This document shows positions 45,432-57,267 of a stretch of 64,000 nt of DNA, one piece after another (the stretch's first letter is position 1; the number at the start of each line of letters is the position of its first letter). The DNA is taken from positions 186,001 through 250,000 of the forward strand of contig JAJNNX010000044.1 in NCBI GenBank assembly GCA_023159155.1. The letters are read 5' to 3'. The notes under the pieces were generated by a model. That model was not told the DNA's origin, searched no databases, and was given only the letters and a program-made list of their open reading frames with translations. The stretch is from Ustulina deusta (Eukaryota > Ascomycota > Sordariomycetes > Xylariales > Xylariaceae). Made by a program: the position numbers and the translations under genes.

Positions 45432-46898
45432 ATGGCGTCGAAGGCTCTTCTGCTGTCGTTGGCAGCCCTGCCGCTCGTCAAGACCGAGACCGTCCTGGGT
45501 CTCTACATCTTCTCTCGACACGGCGACCGTACACCCAAGGCCCTTGCGCCTACAAACCTGACATCGCTGGGAGCCGATCAGGTCTTTGCCTCGGGCGGCT
45601 GGTATCGTGACCAATACGTCGCTTCAGACGCCAGTTCTCCCATCCTCGGCTTGAGCCGCGACCTTGCCGCCTTGACGCAATTGGCCGTGACCGCGCCCCC
45701 CTCGGACAATGTCCTCCAGAACTCAGCCCAGGCCTTCTTGCAGGGTCTCTATCCGCCCGCCGGCGACCTCTCCGCCCAGGAGCTCCGGAACGAAACCGAG
45801 GTGACGGCTCCGCTCGGCGGATACCAGTACATCCCCGTCAACACGGTGGCCACCGCCGCCTCGAGCGCCGGCTCGGAGAACACCGCCTGGCTCCAGGGCA
45901 GCAGCGGCTGCGACAACGCCGTGGTGTCCTCTAACAACTACCTCTCGTCGACCGAGTACATCACCGCCTTCAACCAGAGCAAGGCCTTCTACCAGGGCCT
46001 GCTCCCCGTCATCGACAGCACCTTCGCGGCCGACGCCGCCACCTTCAAGAACGCCTACTCCATCTTTGACTACGTCGACGGCGCCACTATCCACAACCTC
46101 ACGATCCCGTCCTCGGACCTCCTCACCAACGCAACCCTGCGCGAGCTCAAGGTCCTCGCGAACGAGCACGAGTTCGGGCTAGCGTACAACAGCAGCGACA
46201 CGATCCGCGCCATCGCAGGCGCCACGCTGGCGGGCCAAATCGTCGACGCGCTGAACGCGACGATCGCCAAGCGCGGCGCCCTTCCCCTGACCATTCAGTT
46301 CGGCGCCTACGGCGTGTTCCTGTCGTTCTTCGGGCTGGCGCAGCTACCGGCCGTCTCGGACGACTTCACCGGCGTCGTGAACTACGCGTCGTCGATGGCC
46401 TTCGAGCTCGTGACCAACGCGAGCGTGGGCGGCGGCGCCGCGTACCCCAGCGCCGAGGACATCTCGGTACGCTTCCGGTTCTCGAACGGGTCCGCCGCGG
46501 CGGTCACGCCGACCGCCTACCCGCTGTTCGGACAGGACGAGACCCTGCTCCCGTGGACGACGTTCGTGGCGCAGATGAACAAATTCGCCATCGCTGACAC
46601 GCCCGACTGGTGCCGCGTCTGCGGCGTCACCACGGGCAATTGCGCGAGCACGGCCACGGGGGGTATTAACGGGGAATCGACGTCGACGACGACTTCCGAC
46701 GATAAGAAATCGGGCAATAATATCTCCCTCCCCGTCGCTGGCGTCATCGGTGCCCTGGTGACGCTCGCCGTGGTCCTCGGCGCCGAGGCCCTCATCTACG
46801 TCCTCGCCGGCCTAACGCTGGCGAAGAGGTCGACTCTCGCGGCCGCCCAGGCCGGTGCTGGTGTTGGTGCTGGTGCTGGTGCCGCGGGCAAAGCTTAG
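45432..46898 (+). CDS. Histidine acid phosphatase-like membrane protein, HD motif not found
   Basis: A 488-residue single-exon protein. The ATG at 45432 gives a signal peptide (MASKALLLSLAALPLVKTET). The histidine phosphatase motif RHGDRTPK follows at 29-36. Mature text includes several N-glycosylation sites (NLT, NET, NQS, NAT). Near the C terminus PDWCRVCG is followed by a Ser/Thr linker and a membrane helix (SLPVAGVIGALVTLAVVLGA, about 433-460) and a short Ala/Gly tail. Histidine acid phosphatases use the RHG His as nucleophile and an HD motif as proton donor. At the expected place, about 289-294, the text is QFGAYGVFLSFFGLAQLP with no HD. Activity is therefore doubtful, although an alternative donor is possible. 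GC content is much higher than in flanking DNA. Confidence 0.88.
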   Translation: MASKALLLSLAALPLVKTETVLGLYIFSRHGDRTPKALAPTNLTSLGADQVFASGGWYRDQYVASDASSPILGLSRDLAALTQLAVTAPPSDNVLQNSAQAFLQGLYPPAGDLSAQELRNETEVTAPLGGYQYIPVNTVATAASSAGSENTAWLQGSSGCDNAVVSSNNYLSSTEYITAFNQSKAFYQGLLPVIDSTFAADAATFKNAYSIFDYVDGATIHNLTIPSSDLLTNATLRELKVLANEHEFGLAYNSSDTIRAIAGATLAGQIVDALNATIAKRGALPLTIQFGAYGVFLSFFGLAQLPAVSDDFTGVVNYASSMAFELVTNASVGGGAAYPSAEDISVRFRFSNGSAAAVTPTAYPLFGQDETLLPWTTFVAQMNKFAIADTPDWCRVCGVTTGNCASTATGGINGESTSTTTSDDKKSGNNISLPVAGVIGALVTLAVVLGAEALIYVLAGLTLAKRSTLAAAQAGAGVGAGAGAAGKA

Positions 46899-47870
46899 GT
46901 ACTTACTTACTCACATTAAGAGAAAGAAAGGGAAATTTGTTAAGAAGCAAGGACTAAGCAAGCAAGCAAGCAGAAAGCAACCAAAAATCAGACAGAAATA
47001 AATTTATCAAAATGTGAAAAAATTGAGAGAAATAAGATGCGAATTTGTTGCTGAAAGTGATTGGTTGATTGATTGATTGATGTAGGAAGCTTGCGTAAAT
47101 CTATGGAATATTGTAAAGAACACGTGTGGGAAGTGAAAGTTGACGGGATCAAATGAACGAAAGGTTCTTTGGATTATTTTCTATCCTTCTATTTACTTGG
47201 TATCTAGACTACCTACGGAGTACCTTAAGTAGTCACGAGTCATGTCACGATAGGGTGTATGCATGTATGTGATGGAAGCAATACCCTGGAAAAAACAAAC
47301 AAATAATACATATATAGCATAGGTAGCGAGCATATCAATGAGGCTCACGTTCTGCCTTGAATGGGATACCATTAGATTCCTCGCAGATGGTCCAACTACT
47401 GCTGAAGGCCCGCGGTCCGGGTGTTTATGAATAATATGGCTCCGTGGATAGATAGTACAACCTGGCAACAAACATGTCCTCGGGGGTACTATATACATAG
47501 AGCAAAAGCCTCTATAAGCTGAGATGAATAATTGTTCCTATGAATTAAGGAGATTCGTGCAGGGAAAAGATGGCTTTTCATGAGGATGAGGGGTATAAGC
47601 TGGTATTGAGATGATTATTCGAACCAAAACAGTTAACAGCCTCGCGGTGAGTGATCCAATAATAAGCCAATGCAAAGTCCTCGACAAGGACCGGTAATTT
47701 ATCTATCGAATGCCCTCCAGCTATATCTCCACATAAACTATTACCTATCTTGCGTCAACTCACAGCACCCCACATCTGAAATACCGACCCGACAGCTGAC
47801 GGTATCACTCTGAAAGAAAGTCGCATACATATCCGCTGTAAAACCCCAGATGACGAATCGATCTTTCTAA
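46899..47870. other. Intergenic
   Basis: About 970 bases between convergent genes. Simple repeats (AAGC)n near 46958-46972 and (TTGA)n near 47063-47078. It probably holds the 3' UTRs of the two flanking genes. Confidence 0.5.
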
Positions 47871-50158
47871 TCACCTCAGCCCAAACATTCCCAATAGATC
47901 ATGCCGATGGAAGAAATCTCGGTTTCGTTTCCCAAAGATATCTATTACACAAGATTTTCGTGAGCATGAACTGAATGGCAGAAACAAGGGGAAGTGATGA
48001 AAAAAAAAAAAAAGGCCACACATGGAATAAATAAAAATACCATTAGGGGTTAACTTACACATTGGGATGGTCAGGAAACAGACGACGATCTGCACGGCTC
48101 CGAGGGCGAAGAAGACCTCCCTGATGCCGCTCTGTACGAGCCAGTCGTAGGCCTTGAATGTCAAGCCGAAGCTAAACATGTTCTTGAAGATGACGAGGCA
48201 TGTGAAGCCTTCGATAGCGAGGTCTCCTGTTCAACGGGTGTTCACATGTCAGAGAATCGATTCTAGCTTACAAGATATTACTGAAAAGAGAGAGTGTGTG
48301 TGCGAATAAACTTACGGTACGCGTCGACGATATACAAAGAACTCGCCACGGCACCGATTACAGTGCCGGCTACCTCGAAGCCGAAGAATATGATGGGGGC
48401 AATCCACTACCGATTTAGTCAGATCAACTGGTTGGCTTGAGCCCGATGTATTTGAAGCGTTATAGTGCATCCCGAAAAAATCAGCTCTCAAGAGCTAGCG
48501 GTGGTGGACGATACGAGGGATCGAGAGCATGACGTACGTGAAATTGACCGTCCAGAGTCCCTTGGGCCGTGACAGCAAAGCCGAAGAGGCCCATTACACC
48601 GAACACGAGCTGTGGGATAACGAGCGCGAGGCGGAATTCTGGCTCGTAGATTCCGCCATTCAAACGCGTGAGGGCCTTCGCCGACCAGTCGGCGAAAATG
48701 CCGGCGGTGAAGAACCCGAGCAGCGCCCCGACAAATGGTCCTGTATACGCGTATCCGGTTTGGACCTCACCCCAAAACAGGGGCGGACCGAGGAAGATGG
48801 CAGCCAAGATGACGCCGATGAAGACCGTCCATCCGATCATCGTCCCCTGTATCAGGGCGGCCCACAAGAATGCTGGCTGTGCGAGCAGCGGCAGCGGGCG
48901 GAACAACAGTTTGAAAAAGCTCTCATCTGTCTTGCGGCCATCGAAGAGCGCTAGTGATTGCGCGAATGTCTTCTTCGGTCGAATGGGCTGGGGTGCGGTG
49001 GTGCTCGGGATCCCCTGTTGACCTATGGCCACCTTTTCCTCGTCGTTGGCATGGCGATCTTCCGAGGCTGTGAAGCTGACGATGTCTGTGTTTAATGATG
49101 CATCGCGCCGGTAGGCAGTTTCCGGGCAGAACAAAACGACGGCAACTAGCGACGCACCGCAGAAGATGGCGACTAAATTGAAGGTCCACCACCATTTAAT
49201 CGTGTGCGTGATTTTTCCGACGAGGATCGGTGTGAAAAAGGCGCCGCCGAAGACAGCCAGGTTAGTGAAGGCCATACGTTTGCCTCGTTGCTACGTAAGT
49301 GTCATTCAAGGTGAGCGACTCGTCCCCCATTCGCGTTTGGAGGTCAGGGGCACGGAGCACTGACATGAACACAATATAAGTCTCCGACGGCAGCATTCAC
49401 GAGACCTTCAAACGGCGCGGTACCGACACCCTGGATAATGCGCGCCCATAGCAGACTGGTGTAGTTGTGTCCGACAGCGCCGGCCCAGGCGCTCGTGGCG
49501 ATCAAGATGACCAATCCTACGACGAACAGATGTCGCTTGCCCCATATTCGGCCCGAAGGCACGAAGAAGAAGCCGGCAACGCCCACACCGAGAAGGTAGT
49601 AGCCGGTCAGCAGGGCGATGTAAGTGAAGTTCAGCGAGAACCACACCGACAGCGTCAGCGTGTTGGCGGCGAGAATGGGGCCCAGGGCGGTTGCGAAGAT
49701 GGCGGTGAGCGAGAGGATGAAGGTGATGGCATCGCGTTGCCAGAGCGGCCAATTCAACGGATCGTTGGGGTCGTCCGAAGGCTGGGGATTCTAGCACCAC
49801 GTTCTCAGTAACGAGCCCGAAACAAGTCTGGGCACCTATCCTGTTCGTCTCTCGGCCCCTCTGCCGCCCTCCCGGGACTGTCGCGGGGATCGGGAGACTG
49901 CATGCTCTTCTCTTACCAGGATAATCGGAACGGGACCGCTGCGATCACACTTCAGGCCGCCCGCATCGGCCGAGTCGGCGGTCTGGGGTCGGTCGGGGTC
50001 ATCGAAGTATCGTGTTGTGCCTGGTTCAACAACCCCATGTCAACGGGTTGTGGACCAAGGATCGGATGTGTCACTGTCTCTTCAGAGGCGGATAGCCAGT
50101 GATGCCGCGTATTCTCACCTGGTACGTGGCCTGGGACTTGCAGGATTCCCAACCCCAT
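47871..50158 (-). CDS. MFS transporter, seven exons
   Basis: Exons 50158-50119, 50020-49917, 49790-49365, 49290-48538, 48406-48316, 48226-48059 and 47941-47871 join to 550 residues. The start MGLGILQVPGHVPG joins TTRYFDDPDRP, then PIILNPQPSDDPNDPLNWPL before the first helix, a layout typical of a large fungal DHA1-like MFS family. Later text: GYYLLGVGVAGFFFVPSGRI, WGKRHLFVVG (the cytoplasmic loop 2 motif), WARIIQGVGTAPFEGL, RGKRMAFTNLAVFGGAFFTP, FGFEVAGTVIGAVASSLYIV, KAYDWLVQSGIREVFF, and C-terminal GKRNRDFFHRHDLLGMFGLR. Reading phase is kept at all six junctions. Substrate unknown; relatives move drugs, polyamines or small organic ions. The first (40 bases) and last (71 bases) exons are short and easy to miss. 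Confidence 0.93.
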
Positions 50159-51816
50159 CTTGAAATCCCTGGGTCTTTGGGGCATGGGTTATCAGTATGG
50201 GTGATGGGTCGTGGTTTCGAATTGGTCTCCAAGGGTTGGTATTTTCTGAGGTAGGCATCAGAGGACCACTCAAGTACCCTGAAGCTCCCTGCGGGGTGCA
50301 TGAACGATACCAAGATAGACTGGACCTTATAAGTATAAGTCTTCGATAAGTACCTGAACTTGCTGCTCTCAGGACTGTATCGGAATTTCCCAGCTAATGA
50401 CTGTTGGCGGCAGTGGACCTGGACTCGCTCCGGTGAACTGTTTCATCTCCATTACGACACATATCATTTGTCTAGCTGTTTTACCTCGACCTTCGAGGTC
50501 ACTTCCACGGTAGTCGACCGCTAAGCCGTCCTTAAAACGACACGGAGGTACTTATTCACACTACCCATGTGACTGCCTACCTAAGGGAGTAGGGTTTCCG
50601 GATAGGACCGGTGAATTGTCAATACAAGGCTAGGTCTTGGAGGCAAGGGCCTTGAAACTCGAGTGATGAAGTCCAGATTTACGATTTGTAGATCAAGACT
50701 GTTTTCATACGCAACCTGCACTTCATCAACAGAGCACACGAGCACCCAGGTTTCTTGCAAGTCCGTGCGTGTGTAGCTTAGATCGGCAGTCGTGAGTCAG
50801 GTCTCTGCATGTAGGGACTTAGATTGACAGCTAGGGTGGAATCACCCTGCCATGCATTCCTATAAAAAGTAGCTTGCATTCCTATCTAACCTAACATAAC
50901 CTAACCTCACCTGCATCGTTTGTCTATAGATCGGTAGTAGTGTGTGTCTGACTCAGAAGCAAGTCATACAGCTTAATCCTAGCATGCATGATGGATTCCT
51001 CCTGTACCCTGCTGCTATTGCTCACGGCCTAGGATAATGAGCCAGTATTGTTTATAGTACCTATCTGCCGTGAAAAGCCTGTTTATTGAGACTGCCAATA
51101 CCATGGTACTATTGAGACAGCAAGTGGGGACATGCGGCATGTCTGATGATCATGATGAGTGCTTGTCAAGAAAGCTGCTCATTTGAGCTAATAATCTGCT
51201 AGTAGCTAGGGAGGTAGTATCGTGTACTCTCTTCCGGCGGGAAACCTGCACGGCCCTTGCATGAGTCTTGATGTGGAGATCTAGCAGTACTAAGACCTTG
51301 TTTCGCTCTCGGCATTTTTCCTCTTTTCTTTGGCACAGGCCGACAAAGTTGGTGGCAGACAACATCGCTCGAAGCTAAAAGCATGTCAACGAAGTCATGA
51401 GCAGAAAACGTACCTGCTTGTTCACGAATCCAGCGGCCAGAACCTGAAGGGGCGCTGCAGGGGTTCTCTAGTCTAAACCTTGATGCTTCACTATTGGAGC
51501 GATGATTCCCGATTCGGTAAGTAATCGCAAGCCACCATCGAATGATTGTTCTTGGCATTCCCGAACTGGGAGTTTGCCACATTCCCAACGCCCCTACTGC
51601 CGATAAATCATGGGGAAAAGATCGTGGGGAAAGCTACCTGGTCTAGTTGTATCTAGTCTAGATTAGTATGATTAGCCTTTGGGCTCTTCTCTTTTATGAG
51701 TGAAACATGTAGGCTTGAAACCTCCCGCCTTCTTTAAGAAGATATACAATGCACACATGCAGAGAGACATCTCACCTTGCCATATCATTCGACCCCTGAT
51801 AGGTAAACTAGGCATC
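50159..51816. other. Intergenic, about 1.65 kb
   Basis: Divergent promoter region between the MFS and CFEM genes. CCTAACCTAACC-like runs lie near 50888-50910. Minus-strand frames at 51150-51588 have no recognisable motif. Confidence 0.45.
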
Positions 51817-52559
51817 ATGAAGCTCGTCATCATCACGCTTGCCCTGGCTAGCGCCGTCGTCGCTCAGGTTAGTCCTTTCCTTTAGACGTGCAAGACGAGT
51901 TTGGCTGTCCAATCGAAGGCTTTCTACGCCTATTATTCGCACCACGCTCCCAAGCCTTCGATAGGTATTATTTTACCATAACCGCAATACTAACCCAATG
52001 TTCAAAATAGGACCTCGGTGCCCTCCCCGAATGTGCAGTACGTCCCAGTCCCTTGCAGTGATTGCGTTTCTCATTTCCAACCATAGGTTTCCCAGCTAAC
52101 CTCACCCAACCCCCCTCGCAGAGGAACTGCCTGGCCGAGTACACCACAGGCAACCAGATCGGGGATTGTGCGCGGCTCGACGCCAAGTGCATCTGCGCCA
52201 GCGATTCTTTCATCAGCGGCATCGCGTGCTGTCTGGCGGGCGTCTGCGATGCGGACGCCCAGAAGCAGGCCGTTGACTTCGCCCGTACCTTCTGCGGCAC
52301 TGTGGGCGTGACGGATCTCCCCCAGTCCGTGACTTGTGCCACCGCGTCGCCGTCGCCGTCGCCGTCGTCGTCATCGTTGTCGGGAACAAGCACGCCGACA
52401 CCTGCTTCCAATTCGACAATCACCCCAACTATCACAGACACCCCGACCGTCACGGGTACCCCGAGCGCGACGGTCACGCCGAACGCGGCATCGCTCGCTG
52501 GGTTGGGCCTTAGTGCCGGCCTTTATGGCGGTTTACTCGCCGTCTTAGCGTTGCTGTGA
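51817..52559 (+). CDS. CFEM-domain protein, probable GPI anchor
   Basis: Three exons (51817-51867, 52011-52037, 52122-52559) give 171 residues. Exon 2 has only 27 bases but encodes DLGALPECA, the start of the CFEM domain, joined to RNCLAEYTTGNQIGDCARLD and AKCICASDSFISGIACCLAG. The eight CFEM cysteines are present (PEC, RNC, DC, KCIC, ACC, GVC, then FC), with the usual Asp (LDAKC). A signal peptide (MKLVIITLALASAVVAQ) precedes it. A Ser/Thr/Pro-rich stalk and a hydrophobic C-terminal tail (LAGLGLSAGLYGGLLAVLAL) suggest a GPI anchor. CFEM proteins act at the cell surface, some in haem or iron binding, others as effectors. Which applies here cannot be told. Confidence 0.93.
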
Positions 52560-55500
52560 AGGAGGCGCGGCTATGCAGAGGTTTGCTGGGGACAGAATAA
52601 GAGGGGTTGTAATAGGTAATCGAGAGTGGTTCGACAGAGCTTGACAATGTGGGAAAGAGTTGGAAGGCTAATGGCGGTAAGAACAAAACATAGGTTAATT
52701 TGGCAGTCATCGCCGGTATTATAGGGAGTACAGTATCACGTTGCCCGACACCGCCTGCATGGCTAAAATTAGAGCGCCTGCGCTGTTCCCGGCTCAAATT
52801 CCCTCTCAACTGACATCGCGTGATTTGGCACTTGACTTTTACGATTGTAGTGTAGTATAGACAACGTTGCAGACCGACAGCAAGTCATCTTACCATTCCA
52901 ACCAGGAAATGGGTTTCGAATTCTGTACGTGGGAAAAGAAGAGGGATTTTATGACAGGTGTTCCTTTATTTTTGGTGGGTTATCTGGTCGACACTCCAGG
53001 GTCTGTCTGGGCGTCTGTGTGCTCGGGGAATGAGCCGAGAGGCTGCACCAACCAGGTTGACTTCTACATCCGTCGGCAACGAGCAGGCAGGTCGGCTTCC
53101 CACATCGTGTGGGGATTGTAGCTACGAATTGCTATCTGAAATGCAATCAGGTGAGAGTGTTCGTATATCTCGACCAGGGCAGCGGCATGCCCTAACGTAG
53201 GGTCCTGCCACTTCGAGCATGGGGTTATCCGATCATCAAGTTAAAGTGCCCTTGTTGAGATCTACCGTCACAGGAGGCCGTGCGCAGACGGTCCGAATCA
53301 ACCACGTCCCGAGAAAAGCGTCCTAAAATCCGACCTTGCATGATATATAAACCAGGTATATGTCAAGACCTATCGAGTTTAGCGAGCCATACGCGAGGAC
53401 AAACCCTGGTAGCCTCCCACAATCCGATCAAATCGGCAGATATAGCGTATACCAGTGGAAACCTCTGTGATCATGCTTCTAGCCCATGAGATTCTCCATC
53501 GGGGTTGTTCAAGTACTCGCCAGTAGTCAGCGGGCCCTTTAGCGTCTTGTCGGGATGGGACTAGAAAGTTTCTAGAAGAAAGCAACTGTGGCCGCATCGA
53601 GAAGACTAGCCGATCTCCCTTACCTATGCAACATGCAGGCCTAAGTCTCTTACCTGCATAGGGTAAACATGCAGTCCCACGATCAAGATAAGCGAGTATG
53701 TGACCCAAGCAACACATCACCATCCTCAATACTCGTCCGTCTCTGACTTTACGGACGGTATCGGGTTTATCTGGCAGTCCGCGCTCATGCAGTTTTCGCA
53801 TGTCCCTTGACGACGACGACGACGACGACTACGACGACGACCGAAAGGACGCAAGCTGGCGGGAAGGTCTCTTTCTCCCCTTTTCCCTGTATTTGCTGGC
53901 ATTTTATTTTCCAAGATTCGACCGGGATGCGCCTTCCCGGATCCTCGATCGTGACAGCTGAATCTAGGTACCTTGTCAACCTTCCTACCTAGTGTAGGTA
54001 CTTATATATCCCTGCAACACACGTATACCCTGCGGCCTCGTAGCACCCGAATTTTGAATTATCGCGTGTGTGGCGCTTACTGCGGCTGACCGAGATATAG
54101 TTAAAATAAACAGCTTTTTTTCCAAGTTGAGTTGCTGTGCACTACTCTAGATACTCAGGCGACGATGGCTAAATTGTTCCAGCATCACGTAAGCAGGTAG
54201 CTGGGTCTGCCGTGGCAAGGCGAAACAAGAAACGTTCCACTCGAAGAGTGCCTTGGAGGAAGTCAGTACGTAGCTACGTAAGTAGGTGTCCAGGCAGCTT
54301 TGCTACATGCAGCTCTCTTCATGAGTAGGTCCCACTTGGGCGGCTACACTACATGAGCTGGGGGGGAAAGTGATAACATACAGAATATATGTGACATTGT
54401 ATCGACCAAAGCAGAGAACTTGGCATATGTACGAGGCGTGATGATGTACTACGTAGGTCCGCCGCCGGTTCGTGGGAAGCTGGTTCAGGCGCTGGGGCGA
54501 GGACGGATGTTGGGCGCGTAGTCGTATTATAGAAGAGCCGCATTATCACCTATGTATGTTCCTTGTCAGCTTGCAACGACAATGTTGGGGTCTGCCTCCG
54601 CTCCCACCATCCATACCCGAAGCTAAGGCGCTGAAAGAGGCATGGTTTTGCACACAACCTCCTGAGGTTGGAAATAGCGCTAAAAAATCACGGGCTCATT
54701 CTAGAACACTCAAGCCACGGCGTCTCGGCTTGTCGCTGCAAATTCCCGATATCTTCGACGTGCGTGGAGCTGTTCTTACGTAACTTGTCGGAGACCAAGT
54801 CGGTGGAACAGACAGGTGCCAGGCTTGCATGCTGCGGCCCTGATTTTACCTACAACAGGCATATAGGCCTTACAGGGAATGCGATGGGACGGGGCCTGAG
54901 AGTCGACGAGGAATGTCGGGAATTCGCATTCTATTATTACCTGTCACACTTCAGGTCGCCGTGGCAGCTTGGCGCCTTGTCTGGTCAGTGCCTTTCCCCG
55001 TGCTCTGCAGTATTCTCTGCATACCGAAGGATATAGATAGAGGGGGGAGCAATTGCTCCGGTCTCATCATTTTCACATTCTGGCTGATGATGCACAAGTA
55101 CGGCCGACGTTCGAGATTTTCGTGGTAATATATTATACAGACGCAGATACGTACCTAGATGGGAGGCGCAGCGCGTTTGTCCAAGGTTGGTGATAGCCGG
55201 TACGCTTACATGTTTTTATTAGGCTGCTGTATTCACTCAGGCCTGTTTGGTGTTTTCATCAGGTAGGAATACCTAAGATGATCAGTGCGCACGCTAGCCG
55301 TGCTACACTACTGCGTTGTACAGACGGGTATATACTTACTAATTAAAAAAGGTGAGCTGACTCGCCAGCCTACGTGTACAACTGCGTGAGCTACCATATC
55401 TAGTGAGTTGGATTCGATCCCTCACAGCGCTATTGGGGTTCGCGTGGTAGCTTATTTGGTGCGGCGTACGACGCCTAACAGGTAGCTACTTACCTACCAA

Positions 55501-57105
55501 TAGTGTCGCGTAGGTTAGTTACAGCTGCGCAATAGTCGGTGGGTAGCCGACCGACAGTCCCGAGATGCAGAAATCTCCTCTTTTTTCACATGCTAGTACT
55601 AGTACTATCATGTTATATAAGCCGCGATCAGCACACAAAACACACCTGTTGTCCAAACTGCGTGCACTAATTATGCCTAGTTGTATGCTCGCAAGTTTTG
55701 TTCCTTGGGTACCATGCAACGTCGTTCTCGGCTTGATACGGTTGCCAACTTATATCCGAGAGCCCATCGACTCGGTGCGGGTATGAATGTATTCATACCT
55801 ACATGTACTTGACCTCCCCGTATTAGGAGGACGAGATACATAGTACATACGCACTACCTCGATGGTCGGTACTCGCAGGCTAGCTTGGTCTTACAGTACA
55901 TAGTAAGTACACCATGCATACGGGACAGGTAGGGATAGCTTCGCCAGGGATTGACCCCTCTCTGTTTTTTACCCACGAGTGCTTGTGTCCTTTGTCCCTT
56001 TTCGGTACCTTTCTGCTCACCTTCCGTAGCGCCATGTTGCCGTGAGTTGGGTTACCCCTACGGTCCCTACCTGCTGATCTACTACATAGCGTGCAGGATT
56101 GTCAAGTACCTACCCAGGTTAGTGTATGACCTTGCCTACCGTGCATCATACCGCCTTACAACACATCTCTTGGGTAAATCGTCATGTTCCACCCGACTTT
56201 CTTACTATTAAAAACAAATCGACATCCCTGGGCACCCTTGTCACGACTGAAAACACAGTTAATATCCCTCGATGATGATCTTATAGACTCGGATATTGGT
56301 TGCTTGAGCCCCTCTGCACCGTGGCATACAGTGGTTCCCCCCGTCTGTCACACCTGGACCAGGTTCGCGTTGTCCGCACAATGGTCATGTCGAGGAAGCC
56401 ATCATACGTGCCAACCCGTTCTCCGTCATGGCTCTTCGCCGACAGGGGCAGGCCTCGTTAGAAACCCATGTCGGTTGTGTACAGGTCTTACCTCTTAGAC
56501 CAGGCATCGAACACCCCATCCGAAGCTTGCTATAGGACATCCAAGGTAGTGTATGCGGTCGATATACCTAGTATACACCACACGCACGCACTATGTTCCC
56601 CTAAAGGCCTCATACCTGGGCTTTTCTTGTCGATGGATAAATTGGGTCCTGCTTCTACCGTATGATGTAGGTATTCTAGGTATTCTACTTCGGCCGAGTT
56701 GTATGACTCCCATACGTAGCTTGCCCACTCTTCTTACCTTTGGGTCGAGACAGGGAAGCCCTGTATCCCTTGATCTCTGCCTTCTTAGCTCCGGCACGTA
56801 TCTCGACAGAGATATATATATTTATATACATATGTGTATTTATCTGTATACACATGTATAAAACATTCAAGGCATGCCATCACTATCTCCTATCTTCAGC
56901 TTCACCCCAACGTTCCTTTTTCACGACGAACGGCGGTGAGCATAGTCTACACCGCGAGTTGTTTCCCGAGCCTCCCTCTACGTTTTCATATCTTCGAGGT
57001 ATGTACATGTCCTCCTCTGCTGCCCCGTCTCCAAATGGAAGATAAGGCTCACCAGCCTCGGTCACTAGCCTTTCAGGGATAACCGTGTCTTTAAGGTCGC
57101 TCGCA
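52560..57105. other. Gene-poor stretch, left part
   Basis: About 4.5 kb. A (GAC/GTC)n run lies at 53806-53840. Many TAGGTA/TACCTA words occur, for example CTAGGTACC at 53965-53973 and CTACCTAGTGTAGGTAC at 53985-54001. AT dinucleotide runs lie near 56813-56855. Open frames (for example 53379-53801 minus) carry no domain. No supported gene. Confidence 0.5.
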
Positions 57106-57267
57106 ATGTGCGACTTTACTAAGAACTACTACATATACACATCTTGTATGGACCCGGGCACGCACTTCTTTCGCACTTCCATGGATGGAAGCCGTAAGAC
57201 CGCGTGTCCGAGGGGACCACACGAGCGCTACATTGTTCAGCCCGGTCAATGCCCATTATGTGGTTGA
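57106..57267 (+). CDS. Small Cys-rich protein, 53 residues
   Basis: Frame from ATG 57106: MCDFTKNYYIYTSCMDPGTH, then FFRTSMDGSRK, TACPRGPHERYIV and QPGQCPLCG. Cys at 2, 14, 34, 49 and 52. The pattern C-x2-P-H-x-F-x-T-like, C-P-x-G-P-H-E-R-Y, and terminal CPLC resembles short Cys-rich hypothetical proteins of filamentous fungi, and looks coding against its surroundings. No signal peptide or intron is needed. The ATG at 57085 in the same frame adds seven residues and is less likely. It is the only convincing frame in about 9 kb. Function unknown; zinc binding by the Cys/His set is possible. Confidence 0.55.
   Translation: MCDFTKNYYIYTSCMDPGTHFFRTSMDGSRKTACPRGPHERYIVQPGQCPLCG

Noticed and set aside
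53379..53801. 140-residue minus-strand frame
   Set aside because: Basic, random-looking composition and no conserved pattern. Ends in low-complexity GTC repeats.
55360..55460. tRNA-like stretch (TTGGATTCGATCCCTCAC)
   Set aside because: It has a T-loop-like sequence, but the stems do not pair into a cloverleaf in either orientation and the loop would be too large.
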